Positions 1-9,177 of a DNA stretch of 64,000 nucleotides are shown in pieces (within the stretch, counting starts at the first letter, position 1; every line of letters begins with the position of its first letter). The notes below the pieces were generated by a model that worked only from the letters and a program-made list of their open reading frames with translations, made no database searches and was not told the DNA's origin. Position numbers and translations under genes: made by a program. The stretch comes from Pseudomonas sp. GGS8. GTDB taxonomy: Bacteria > Pseudomonadota > Gammaproteobacteria > Pseudomonadales > Pseudomonadaceae. The DNA is taken from assembly GCF_024168645.1 (NCBI RefSeq), contig NZ_JALJWF010000001.1:558001-622000 (forward strand), in the 5' to 3' direction.

Positions 1-7
1 TCTATAT

Positions 8-25
8 TTTTTCGAATGTGAATAC
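8..25. promoter_or_regulatory. Weak GlpR-like operator upstream of glpF
   Basis: The AT-rich start of the window contains TTTTTCG-AATG-TGAATAC, which resembles the TCG...GA core of the E. coli GlpR operator (ATGTTCG-N4-CGAACAT) with several mismatches. A further CGAATGT half-site follows at about 30-36. The position ahead of glpF fits repression by the GlpR encoded downstream. This is a weak match and is supported mainly by context. Confidence 0.3.
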
Positions 26-150
26 TGTACGAATGTCTCACCACAGCACCTGGCAGTAAGCCGAGCACAGGATGGGGATCCTGCCTCGGTGAAAATCGCG
101 CCTTGACCTTGATGGAAAAGCGCCAGACAACAACAAAAACGAGGTTTTCA

Positions 151-1002
151 ATGACAACTGCTTTACAACAACCGTCGATCTCGAGCCAATGCATGGCTGA
201 GTTTCTGGGTACTGCACTGCTTATTTTTTTCGGTACGGGTTGCGTTGCCGCGCTCAAGGTGGCGGGTGCCAGCTTCGGACTGTGGGAAATCAGCATCATC
301 TGGGGGGTTGGCGTCAGCATGGCGATCTACCTCACCGCCGGCGTTTCCGGCGCTCACCTCAACCCTGCCGTGAGCATCGCGCTGAGCATTTTCGCTGACT
401 TCGAAAAGCGCAAACTGCCTTTCTATATCTTCTCCCAAGTGGCCGGCGCCTTCTGCGGAGCCTTGTTGGTTTACACGCTGTACAGCAACCTGTTCTTCGA
501 TTTCGAACAAACTCACCACATGGTTCGTGGCACACAGGCCAGCCTTGAATTGGCCTCGGTGTTCTCCACTTTCCCGAACCCTGCCCTGTCCACGGGCCAG
601 GCCTTTCTGGTTGAAGTGATCATCACCGCCATTCTGATGGGCGTGATCATGTCGCTGACCGACGACAACAATGGCCTGCCCAAAGGACCGCTGGCGCCGT
701 TGCTGATCGGCCTGCTGATTGCCGTGATCGGCAGTTCGATGGGTCCGCTGACCGGTTTCGCGATGAACCCGGCCCGCGACTTCGGTCCTAAACTGATGAC
801 TTTCTTCGCAGGCTGGGGTGAGATTTCCTTCACTGGCGGACGCAATATCCCGTACTTCCTGATTCCGGTTTTTGCACCGATTGTCGGTGCCTGTCTCGGT
901 GCTGCAGCTTATCGCGGGCTGATTGCCCGTCATCTGCCCAGCGCCATACCTGCTACAAAGGACGCAGCACTGGCCATTGACGGCAAACCAAGAACGTCTT
1001 GA
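151..1002 (+). CDS. glpF: Glycerol uptake facilitator (aquaglyceroporin)
   Basis: Inner-membrane channel of the MIP family that lets glycerol diffuse into the cell, where GlpK traps it as glycerol-3-phosphate. The 283-residue protein has the family's six hydrophobic segments and both pore asparagine boxes: NPAVS in the first half (SGAHLNPAVS) and NPARD in the second (GFAMNPARDFGP). The aspartate after the second NPA is typical of glycerol channels rather than water-specific ones. I chose the ATG at 151, preceded by an ACGAGG ribosome site; an upstream in-frame codon at 103 would add 16 polar residues. It is the first gene of glpF-glpK-glpR, 76 bp ahead of glpK, and is probably repressed by GlpR. 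Confidence 0.96.
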   Translation: MTTALQQPSISSQCMAEFLGTALLIFFGTGCVAALKVAGASFGLWEISIIWGVGVSMAIYLTAGVSGAHLNPAVSIALSIFADFEKRKLPFYIFSQVAGAFCGALLVYTLYSNLFFDFEQTHHMVRGTQASLELASVFSTFPNPALSTGQAFLVEVIITAILMGVIMSLTDDNNGLPKGPLAPLLIGLLIAVIGSSMGPLTGFAMNPARDFGPKLMTFFAGWGEISFTGGRNIPYFLIPVFAPIVGACLGAAAYRGLIARHLPSAIPATKDAALAIDGKPRTS

Positions 1003-1045
1003 AACCGTTGGCGCGTGATCCTGCCCATTTTGGTCCCGCGCCTGA

Positions 1046-2584
<1,539 letters not shown>

Positions 2585-2679
2585 GCCACGGGCCGGACTC
2601 GTATCCGGTTGTAACTGGTCGGGAGCGGATTCCTGCGGCATCATGGGCAAATTTTGCACGGCAGCCCAAAGGAAGCCCC

Positions 2680-3435
2680 ATGAATCTGCCTCCCCGTCAG
2701 CAGCAAATCCTCGAACTGGTCCGCGAACGCGGCTATGTCAGCATCGAGGAAATGGCCCAGCTGTTCGTCGTTACACCGCAAACCATCCGCCGCGATATCA
2801 ATCAACTGGCGGAAGTGAATCTGCTGCGTCGCTATCACGGCGGCGCCGCCTACGACTCCAGCGTCGAAAACACCGCCTACGCCATGCGCGCCGATCAGAT
2901 GCGCGATGAAAAGCAGCGTATCGGCGAAGCCATTGCGGCGCAGATTCCCGATCATGCCTCGCTGTTCATCAATATCGGCACCACCACCGAATCCATTGCT
3001 CGGGCGCTGCTCAACCACAGCCACCTGAAAATCATCACCAATAACCTGCATGTGGCCTCAATGCTCAGCGCCAAGGACGACTTCGACGTGCTGCTGACCG
3101 GTGGCAACGTACGGCGTGACGGTGGTGTGGTCGGTCAGGCCAGCGTCGACTTCATTAACCAGTTCAAGGTTGACTTCGCCCTGGTCGGCATCAGCGGCAT
3201 TGATGAAGACGGCAGCCTGCTGGACTTCGATTACCAGGAAGTGCGGGTGTCGCAGGCAATCATCGCCAATGCCCGGCAGGTGATTCTCGCGGCAGACTCC
3301 AGCAAATTCGGGCGCAACGCCATGATTCGCCTGGGGCCGATCAGCCTGATCGATTGCCTGGTCACCGACCAACCACCTTCGCCGGCCTTGGCGCAGTTGT
3401 TGAGCCAGCACAAGATTCGGCTGGAAGTCGTGTAA
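2680..3435 (+). CDS. glpR: Glycerol-3-phosphate regulon repressor (DeoR family)
   Basis: DeoR-type repressor expected to bind glp operators and release them with glycerol-3-phosphate. Residues 5-57 form the winged helix-turn-helix ([21 protein letters not shown]); the remainder is a DeoR sugar-phosphate sensor domain with [13 protein letters not shown] and [14 protein letters not shown]. The length of 251 residues is normal. It starts 95 bp after glpK with an AGGAAG ribosome site. Likely targets are the AT-rich palindromes before glpD (3695-3732) and possibly glpF. Confidence 0.95.
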   Translation: MNLPPRQQQILELVRERGYVSIEEMAQLFVVTPQTIRRDINQLAEVNLLRRYHGGAAYDSSVENTAYAMRADQMRDEKQRIGEAIAAQIPDHASLFINIGTTTESIARALLNHSHLKIITNNLHVASMLSAKDDFDVLLTGGNVRRDGGVVGQASVDFINQFKVDFALVGISGIDEDGSLLDFDYQEVRVSQAIIANARQVILAADSSKFGRNAMIRLGPISLIDCLVTDQPPSPALAQLLSQHKIRLEVV

Positions 3436-3449
3436 GCACATTGGCCCCC

Positions 3450-3597
3450 TGTGGCGAGGGGGCTTGCCCCCGTTGGGCCGCGAAGCGGCCCCAAAACCAT
3501 TCACCGCCAATCCCTCAGTTAAACATCGCAACCCGCTCTGCGACTGCTGCGCAGTCGAACGGGGCGATGCGGCGTTCCGACAAGCCCCCTCGCCACA
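3450..3597. repeat. REPIN (two inverted REPs), right half altered
   Basis: The left half is TGTGGCGAGGGGGCTTGCCC followed by CCGTTGGGCCGCGAAGCGG; the right half is its inverted counterpart ending AAGCCCCCTCGCCACA. The right half carries an extra segment (about 3564-3579, cgatgcggcgttccga) between ACGGGG and CAAGCCCCC, so this copy has diverged. It fills much of the 325-bp glpR-glpD gap. Confidence 0.85.
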
Positions 3598-3694
3598 AAA
3601 CCGCATCGAAATGTTCGGAAATTTTCCTTTAACGCCCCTTCGATCAGTATTTTCAATCGAAGTTGACTGGTCGCGAGCGTCTTTATGGGCTAGT

Positions 3695-3732
3695 ATTTTC
3701 GTAAATGAACATTAATGTTCGAATTCAAATAT
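3695..3732. promoter_or_regulatory. Tandem GlpR-like operators before glpD
   Basis: There are two adjacent 18-bp sites. ATTTTCG-TAAA-TGAACAT (3695-3712) matches ATGTTCG-N4-CGAACAT at all but two arm positions. ATGTTCG-AATT-CAAATAT (3715-3732) has one perfect arm. A perfect 14-bp palindrome GAACATTAATGTTC (3707-3720) bridges them. The operator pattern is recalled from E. coli GlpR; regulation here is inferred from the glpR neighbour. Confidence 0.6.
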
Positions 3733-3760
3733 AGAAATCCAAAAAGCCCGAGGCCAGCCG

Positions 3761-5299
3761 ATGCCCACTTCTACCTTGCCTACGCCCCCTCTCGCTGAGG
3801 TCTACGATATCGCCGTCATCGGTGGTGGGATCAATGGCGTGGGGATCGCAGCGGATGCTGCCGGTCGCGGCCTTTCGGTGTTCCTTTGCGAAAAGGATGA
3901 TCTGGCCAGTCACACCTCGTCGGCCAGCAGCAAGCTGATCCACGGTGGCCTGCGCTACCTGGAGCATTATGAATTCCGCCTGGTGCGCGAAGCCCTTGCC
4001 GAGCGCGAAGTGCTACTGGCCAAGGCGCCGCACATTGTCAAACAGATGCGCTTCGTGCTGCCGCACCGCCCGCACCTGCGTCCGGCCTGGATGATCCGCG
4101 CCGGCCTGTTCCTTTATGATCACCTCGGCAAACGGGAAAAACTCGAAGGTTCGAAAAGCCTGAAGTTCGGCCCGGACAGCCCGCTGAAAAGCGAAATCAC
4201 CAAAGGCTTCGAATACTCCGATTGCTGGGTCGATGACGCACGCCTCGTCGTGCTGAACGCCATGGCTGCCCGCGAGAAAGGTGCCCATGTTCATACGCAA
4301 ACCCGCTGCGTCAGTGCCCGTCGCACCAAGGGCCTGTGGCACATGAACCTGGAACGCGCCGATGGCAGCCTGTTTTCGATCCGCGCCAAGGCACTGGTGA
4401 ACGCAGCAGGCCCATGGGTCGCCCAGTTCATTCGTGACGACCTGAAGATGGAATCGCCGTACGGCATCCGTCTGATCCAGGGCAGCCACCTGATCGTGCC
4501 AAAACTGTACGAAGGCGAACACGCGCACATTCTGCAAAACGAAGATCAGCGCATCGTCTTCACCATTCCGTATCTGAACCACTTCACTCTGATCGGCACC
4601 ACCGACCGCGAGTACACCGGCGACCCGGCAAAAGTGGCGATCACTGAAGGCGAAACCGATTACCTGCTGAAAGTGGTCAACGCCCACTTCAAGAAGCAAC
4701 TCAGCCGTGAAGACATTCAGCACAGCTACTCCGGCGTTCGTCCGCTGTGCAACGACGAATCCGACAACCCGTCAGCCGTCACCCGCGACTACACCCTGGC
4801 GTTGTCGGGCACTGGCGAAGAAGCGCCGTTGCTGTCGGTGTTCGGTGGCAAACTGACGACCTACCGCAAACTGGCCGAGTCGGCGCTGGCGCAACTGGCT
4901 CCGTACTTCACGCACATCAAGCCAAGCTGGACCGCCAACGCTCCCCTGCCCGGCGGCGAAGACATGACCACCCCGCAGGCGTTGAGCTCGCGAATCCGCG
5001 ACACGTTCGATTGGGTGCCTACCGAGATCGCCCGTCGCTGGTCCACCACGTATGGCAACCGCACCTGGCGCATGCTCGAAGGCGTGGAAAGCCTCGCTGA
5101 CCTGGGCGAGCACATCGGCGGCGGCCTCTACACCCGCGAAGTCGATTACCTGTGCAGCGAAGAATGGGCAACCAGCGCCAACGACATCCTGTGGCGCCGC
5201 AGCAAACTTGGGCTGTTCACCACTGCGGCGGAACAGCAAAAGCTCAAGGATTACCTGAACAAGGTCGAGCAGAACCGCAGCAAGATCGAAGCCGCCTGA
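3761..5299 (+). CDS. glpD: Aerobic glycerol-3-phosphate dehydrogenase
   Basis: Membrane-associated FAD enzyme that oxidises sn-glycerol-3-phosphate to dihydroxyacetone phosphate and passes electrons to quinone. The N-terminal dinucleotide-binding fold reads DIAVIGGGINGVGIAADAAGRG (about residues 15-36), followed by the family segment SSASSKLIHGGLRYLE. The length is 512 residues, as expected. It has its own promoter region after a REPIN, with GlpR-like operators 30-65 bp upstream, and is closed by a strong terminator. With GlpF and GlpK it completes aerobic glycerol catabolism to triose phosphate. Confidence 0.97.
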   Translation: MPTSTLPTPPLAEVYDIAVIGGGINGVGIAADAAGRGLSVFLCEKDDLASHTSSASSKLIHGGLRYLEHYEFRLVREALAEREVLLAKAPHIVKQMRFVLPHRPHLRPAWMIRAGLFLYDHLGKREKLEGSKSLKFGPDSPLKSEITKGFEYSDCWVDDARLVVLNAMAAREKGAHVHTQTRCVSARRTKGLWHMNLERADGSLFSIRAKALVNAAGPWVAQFIRDDLKMESPYGIRLIQGSHLIVPKLYEGEHAHILQNEDQRIVFTIPYLNHFTLIGTTDREYTGDPAKVAITEGETDYLLKVVNAHFKKQLSREDIQHSYSGVRPLCNDESDNPSAVTRDYTLALSGTGEEAPLLSVFGGKLTTYRKLAESALAQLAPYFTHIKPSWTANAPLPGGEDMTTPQALSSRIRDTFDWVPTEIARRWSTTYGNRTWRMLEGVESLADLGEHIGGGLYTREVDYLCSEEWATSANDILWRRSKLGLFTTAAEQQKLKDYLNKVEQNRSKIEAA

Positions 5300-5321
5300 T
5301 CGGATATCCGGTTAAACCAAA

Positions 5322-5353
5322 GCCCCTGAATCGCAAGATTCAGGGGCTTTTTT
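5322..5353 (+). terminator. Rho-independent terminator of glpD
   Basis: An 11-bp perfect stem GCCCCTGAATC / GATTCAGGGGC with a GCAA tetraloop is followed by a run of T. It sits 22 bp after the glpD stop. Confidence 0.93.
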
Positions 5354-5372
5354 GCATTCCGAACACACCTCG

Positions 5373-5412
5373 AACCTTGTGGGAGCCGGGCTTGCCCGGC
5401 TCCCACAAGGTT
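5373..5412. repeat. REP palindrome, GGGAGCCGGG class
   Basis: A perfect inverted repeat with 18-bp arms (AACCTTGTGGGAGCCGGG and its complement) around CTTG. It is a single REP unit of a class different from the GGGGGCTTGCCCCC REPINs, immediately after the glpD terminator. Confidence 0.85.
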
Positions 5413-5429
5413 CTGCACAAGCCCGTACA

Positions 5430-5474
5430 TTCGGTTTTCCGAACGCGACTTGTCGGTCGATTCGGTAAACCGGA
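5430..5474. promoter_or_regulatory. Two AauR-type binding boxes
   Basis: TTCGG-TTTT-CCGAA (5430-5443) is a perfect inverted repeat of the form TTCGG-N4-CCGAA, which I recall as the AauR motif described in P. putida. TTCGG-TAAA-CCGGA (5461-5474) is a second copy with one mismatch, 31 bp (about three helical turns) downstream. Both lie 77-121 bp before the sigma-54 promoter, the usual enhancer distance. Confidence 0.75.
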
Positions 5475-5550
5475 TCATTCAGCAGAAAATTCAACGCCAC
5501 AAATACTTAATATCCTTATAAATCAATTGCTTGACTCATATCCCCCGGCC

Positions 5551-5566
5551 TGGCACGAGTCATGCT
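5551..5566 (+). promoter_or_regulatory. Sigma-54 (-24/-12) promoter of aatJ
   Basis: TGGCACG-AGTC-ATGCT matches TGGCACG-N4-TTGCW with one mismatch, and the GG and GC doublets are correctly separated by 10 bp. It lies about 120 bp before the aatJ start and downstream of two AauR-like boxes. It fits activation by the NtrC-type AauR encoded in this cluster. Confidence 0.8.
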
Positions 5567-5683
5567 CTACACTCTTGGACGAATGTTTGTTGCGCTCCCC
5601 CTTCAAGAGCCGTCAGGTATTCGAAGCACCAAAAAAGGCCGATGAACTGGCTCCATAAAAAAAACAATGTCGAGGAAAGTTTG

Positions 5684-6598
5684 ATGCGCATCGTTCCCCA
5701 TCTCCTGGGCGCAGCCATTGCTGCCGCTCTGATTAGCACTCCAGTTTTCGCCGCCGAGCTCACCGGCACACTGAAGAAGATCAAAGAGTCCGGCACCATC
5801 ACCCTCGGGCATCGTGACGCTTCCATTCCGTTTTCCTACATCGCGGACGCTTCCGGCAAACCGGTTGGCTACGCCCACGATATCCAGCTGAAAATCGTCG
5901 AAGCCATCAAGAAAGACCTGGACATGCCCAACCTCCAGGTCAAATACAACCTGGTGACCTCGCAAACCCGTATCCCGCTGGTGCAGAACGGCACCGTTGA
6001 CGTCGAGTGCGGCTCCACCACCAACAACGTCGAGCGTCAGCAACAAGTTGACTTCTCCGTCGGCATCTTCGAAATCGGCACCAAGCTGCTGACCAAGAAA
6101 GACTCGCCGTACAAAGACTTCCCGGACCTCAAAGGCAAGAACGTCGTGACCACCGCCGGCACCACGTCCGAGCGTATTCTCAAGTCGATGAACGCCGACA
6201 AGCAGATGGGCATGAACGTAATCTCCGCCAAAGACCATGGTGAATCCTTCCAGATGCTGGAAACCGGCCGTGCCGTGGCATTCATGATGGACGACGCCTT
6301 GCTGGCCGGTGAAATGGCCAAGGCCAAGAAGCCGGATGACTGGGCCGTGACCGGCACACCACAATCGTTCGAAATCTACGGCTGCATGGTCCGCAAGGGC
6401 GACGCACCGTTCAAGAAAGCCGTCGACGACGCAATCATCGCGACCTACAAGTCGGGCGAGATCAACAAGATCTACGAAAAATGGTTCATGCAGCCAATCC
6501 CGCCAAAAGGCCTCAACCTGAACTTCCCGATGAGCGACGAGCTCAAGACCCTGATCGTCAATCCGACCGACAAAGCGGCTGACGAAAAGAAGTCCTGA
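5684..6598 (+). CDS. aatJ: Glutamate/aspartate ABC transporter, periplasmic binding protein
   Basis: Periplasmic solute receptor of the acidic amino acid importer (GltI in E. coli naming). The ATG at 5684 follows a GAGGAAAG ribosome site and begins a signal peptide (MRIVPHLLGAAIAAALISTPVFA) that ends before AEL. The mature 280-residue family-3 solute-binding protein contains TLGHRDASIPFSYI near its start, the segment VECGSTTNNVERQQQVDFS and the second-lobe stretch GKNVVTTAGTTSERIL. It is the first gene of aatJQMP and is expressed from a sigma-54 promoter. A hairpin in the gap to aatQ probably makes the binding protein more abundant than the membrane components. Confidence 0.93.
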   Translation: MRIVPHLLGAAIAAALISTPVFAAELTGTLKKIKESGTITLGHRDASIPFSYIADASGKPVGYAHDIQLKIVEAIKKDLDMPNLQVKYNLVTSQTRIPLVQNGTVDVECGSTTNNVERQQQVDFSVGIFEIGTKLLTKKDSPYKDFPDLKGKNVVTTAGTTSERILKSMNADKQMGMNVISAKDHGESFQMLETGRAVAFMMDDALLAGEMAKAKKPDDWAVTGTPQSFEIYGCMVRKGDAPFKKAVDDAIIATYKSGEINKIYEKWFMQPIPPKGLNLNFPMSDELKTLIVNPTDKAADEKKS

Positions 6599-6616
6599 TT
6601 TCTGACTAGCGTTACC

Positions 6617-6646
6617 CCCCTGAGAAGGCCTCTGCCCTTTCAGGGG
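6617..6646 (+). other. Intercistronic hairpin between aatJ and aatQ
   Basis: CCCCTGA(g)AAGG and CCTTTCAGGGG form an 11-bp stem with a small bulge, 18 bp after the aatJ stop. There is no long T-run after it, so it looks like an mRNA-stabilising or attenuating hairpin rather than a full terminator. Confidence 0.6.
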
Positions 6647-6763
6647 TTGTCACTCCCTGCTGGCATTTTTGGAAACACTCGAACCGGTGGTTGTCGAGCC
6701 GTTCGCGTGTGCCTGACCGTCATCGGGCACTTGTACATCGATCGAATCCGAGGGGAGACCCTA

Positions 6764-7510
6764 ATGAATTACAACTGGGACTGGGGCGTGTTCTTCAAGT
6801 CCACCGGCGTGGGCAGCGAAATTTATTTCGACTGGTACCTCTCCGGTTTGGGCTGGACCATCGCCATCGCCGTCGCCGCCTGGATCATCGCGCTGCTGCT
6901 GGGCTCGATCCTGGGCGTCATGCGCACGGTGCCGAATCGCATCGTATCGGGCATCGCGACCTGCTACGTCGAACTCTTCCGTAACGTGCCTTTGCTGGTT
7001 CAGCTGTTCATCTGGTACTTCCTGGTACCCGACCTGCTGCCGCAAAACCTGCAGGACTGGTACAAGCAGGACCTGAACCCGACCACCTCGGCCTTCCTCA
7101 GCGTTGTCGTGTGCCTGGGCCTGTTCACCACGGCTCGCGTTTGTGAACAAGTGCGCACCGGTATCCAGGCACTGCCCCGCGGCCAGGAATCGGCTGCCCG
7201 CGCCATGGGTTTCAAGCTGCCACAGATCTACTGGAACGTGCTGCTGCCCCAGGCTTACCGCATCATCATTCCGCCGCTTACCTCGGAATTCCTGAACGTG
7301 TTCAAGAACTCCTCCGTCGCGTCGCTGATCGGCCTGATGGAGCTACTCGCGCAGACCAAACAGACCGCCGAGTTCTCCGCCAACCTGTTCGAAGCCTTCA
7401 CCCTGGCAACGCTGATCTACTTCACCCTGAACATGAGCCTGATGCTGCTGATGCGCTTGGTCGAGAAGAAAGTCGCCGTACCGGGCCTGATTTCCGTAGG
7501 GGGTAAATGA
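6764..7510 (+). CDS. aatQ: Glutamate/aspartate ABC transporter permease
   Basis: Inner-membrane permease (GltJ) that forms the translocation path with AatM. The 248-residue protein starts at the ATG at 6764 after an AGGGGAGA ribosome site. It has an N-terminal hydrophobic segment, the family segment YVELFRNVPLLVQLFIWYF, and the ATPase-contacting EAA loop near LPRGQESAARAMGFKLPQIYWNVLLPQAYR. Its stop overlaps the aatM start by 4 bp (ATGA), indicating translational coupling. Confidence 0.93.
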   Translation: MNYNWDWGVFFKSTGVGSEIYFDWYLSGLGWTIAIAVAAWIIALLLGSILGVMRTVPNRIVSGIATCYVELFRNVPLLVQLFIWYFLVPDLLPQNLQDWYKQDLNPTTSAFLSVVVCLGLFTTARVCEQVRTGIQALPRGQESAARAMGFKLPQIYWNVLLPQAYRIIIPPLTSEFLNVFKNSSVASLIGLMELLAQTKQTAEFSANLFEAFTLATLIYFTLNMSLMLLMRLVEKKVAVPGLISVGGK

Positions 7511-8181
7511 TGGAATTCGACTTCTCGGGCATCATTCCGTCTCTGCCGGGTATGTGGAACGGCATGGTCATGACCCTTGAGCTGATGGCCCTGGGCGTGA
7601 GCGGCGGGATCATCCTCGGCACGGTCCTGGCGTTGATGCGCCTGTCCCACAGCAAAGTGCTGTCGAACATTGCCGGCGCCTACGTTAACTACTTCCGCTC
7701 CATCCCGCTGCTGCTGGTCATCACCTGGTTCTACCTGGCGGTGCCATTCGTATTGCGCTGGATCACCGGCGAAGACACGCCGATCGGCGCGTTCGCCTCG
7801 TGCATCGTGGCGTTCATGATGTTCGAAGCAGCGTACTTCTGCGAAATCGTCCGGGCCGGCGTACAGTCGATCCCCAAGGGCCAGATGGGTGCTGCCCAGG
7901 CGCTGGGCATGACCTATGGCCAGATGATGCGATTGATCATCCTGCCGCAAGCGTTCCGCAAGATGACCCCACTGCTGCTGCAACAGAGCATCATCCTGTT
8001 CCAGGACACTTCGCTGGTCTATGCGGTCGGCCTGGTGGACTTCCTCAATGCTTCGCGTGCCAGTGGCGACATCATCGGCCGCTCCAATGAGTTCCTGATC
8101 TTCGCCGGTTTCACATACTTCATCATCAGCTTTGCCGCCTCGCAGCTGGTCAAGCGTCTGCAAAAAAGGTTCGCCGTATGA
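7507..8181 (+). CDS. aatM: Glutamate/aspartate ABC transporter permease
   Basis: Second membrane-spanning subunit (GltK) of the acidic amino acid importer, 224 residues. It carries the polar amino acid permease signature [20 protein letters not shown] and the EAA loop [32 protein letters not shown]. It overlaps aatQ and aatP by 4 bp on either side. Confidence 0.93.
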   Translation: MMEFDFSGIIPSLPGMWNGMVMTLELMALGVSGGIILGTVLALMRLSHSKVLSNIAGAYVNYFRSIPLLLVITWFYLAVPFVLRWITGEDTPIGAFASCIVAFMMFEAAYFCEIVRAGVQSIPKGQMGAAQALGMTYGQMMRLIILPQAFRKMTPLLLQQSIILFQDTSLVYAVGLVDFLNASRASGDIIGRSNEFLIFAGFTYFIISFAASQLVKRLQKRFAV

Positions 8182-8912
8182 TCTCTATCAAGAACGTCAA
8201 CAAGTGGTATGGGGACTTCCAGGTACTGACTGATTGCAGCACCGAGGTCAAAAAAGGCGAAGTGATTGTGGTGTGCGGGCCGTCCGGCTCCGGCAAGTCC
8301 ACCCTGATCAAGTGCGTCAACGCCCTGGAACCGTTCCAGAAAGGTGACATCGTGGTCGACGGCACCTCCATCGCCGACCCGAAGACCAACCTGCCGAAAC
8401 TGCGCTCGCGCGTGGGCATGGTGTTCCAGCATTTCGAACTGTTCCCGCACCTGACCATCACCGAAAACCTGACCATCGCGCAGATCAAGGTGTTGGGCCG
8501 CAGCAAGGAAGAAGCCACCAAGAAAGGCCTGCAACTGCTCGAGCGCGTCGGGCTGTCTGCCCATGCGCATAAGCATCCTGGCCAGCTTTCCGGTGGTCAG
8601 CAACAGCGTGTAGCGATTGCCCGTGCGCTGGCGATGGATCCGATCGTCATGTTGTTCGACGAACCGACCTCGGCGCTGGACCCGGAAATGGTCAACGAAG
8701 TACTCGACGTGATGGTGCAACTGGCCCACGAAGGCATGACCATGATGTGCGTGACCCACGAAATGGGCTTCGCCCGCAAGGTCGCGGACCGCGTGATCTT
8801 CATGGACGCCGGCAAGATTATCGAAGACTGCAAGAAAGAAGAGTTCTTCGGCGACATCAACGCCCGCTCCGAGCGTGCGCAGCATTTCCTCGAGAAGATT
8901 CTGCAGCACTAA
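8178..8912 (+). CDS. aatP: Glutamate/aspartate ABC transporter ATP-binding protein
   Basis: Cytoplasmic ATPase (GltL) that powers the AatJQM importer. In its 244 residues the Walker A is GPSGSGKST, the Q-loop region is [14 protein letters not shown], the ABC signature is [16 protein letters not shown], the Walker B is [14 protein letters not shown] and the H-loop is VTHEMGFA. All motifs are intact. It is the last transporter gene; a nested REP cluster separates it from aauS. Confidence 0.95.
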   Translation: MISIKNVNKWYGDFQVLTDCSTEVKKGEVIVVCGPSGSGKSTLIKCVNALEPFQKGDIVVDGTSIADPKTNLPKLRSRVGMVFQHFELFPHLTITENLTIAQIKVLGRSKEEATKKGLQLLERVGLSAHAHKHPGQLSGGQQQRVAIARALAMDPIVMLFDEPTSALDPEMVNEVLDVMVQLAHEGMTMMCVTHEMGFARKVADRVIFMDAGKIIEDCKKEEFFGDINARSERAQHFLEKILQH

Positions 8913-8932
8913 GCAGGAAGGTACCGCTCCCC

Positions 8933-9129
8933 TGTGGGAGCGGGCTTTTGTGGCGAGGGGGCCGCTGTGGCGAGGGGGCTTGCCCCCGTTGGACTGCGTA
9001 GCAGTCCCACTACCTGAATACTCGGATTGTCAGATACAACCCGAATCCAGATATTGGGGCCGCTTCGCGACCCAACGGGGGCAAGCCCCCTCGCCACAAA
9101 AGCCCCCTCGCCACACAGCAGCTCCCACA
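8933..9129. repeat. Nested REP/REPIN cluster
   Basis: TGTGGGAGCGGGC, an extra TGTGGCGAGGGGGC and a full TGTGGCGAGGGGGCTTGCCC repeat lie on the left. They are mirrored by AAGCCCCCTCGCCACA, a second CCCCCTCGCCACA and GCTCCCACAGG on the right. At least two REP classes are nested in each other, filling the 265-bp aatP-aauS gap. Confidence 0.8.
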
Positions 9130-9177
9130 GGGCCTGTGGGGATATGGATATTGTGTTGTGGTTGACCCAAGGCATCT

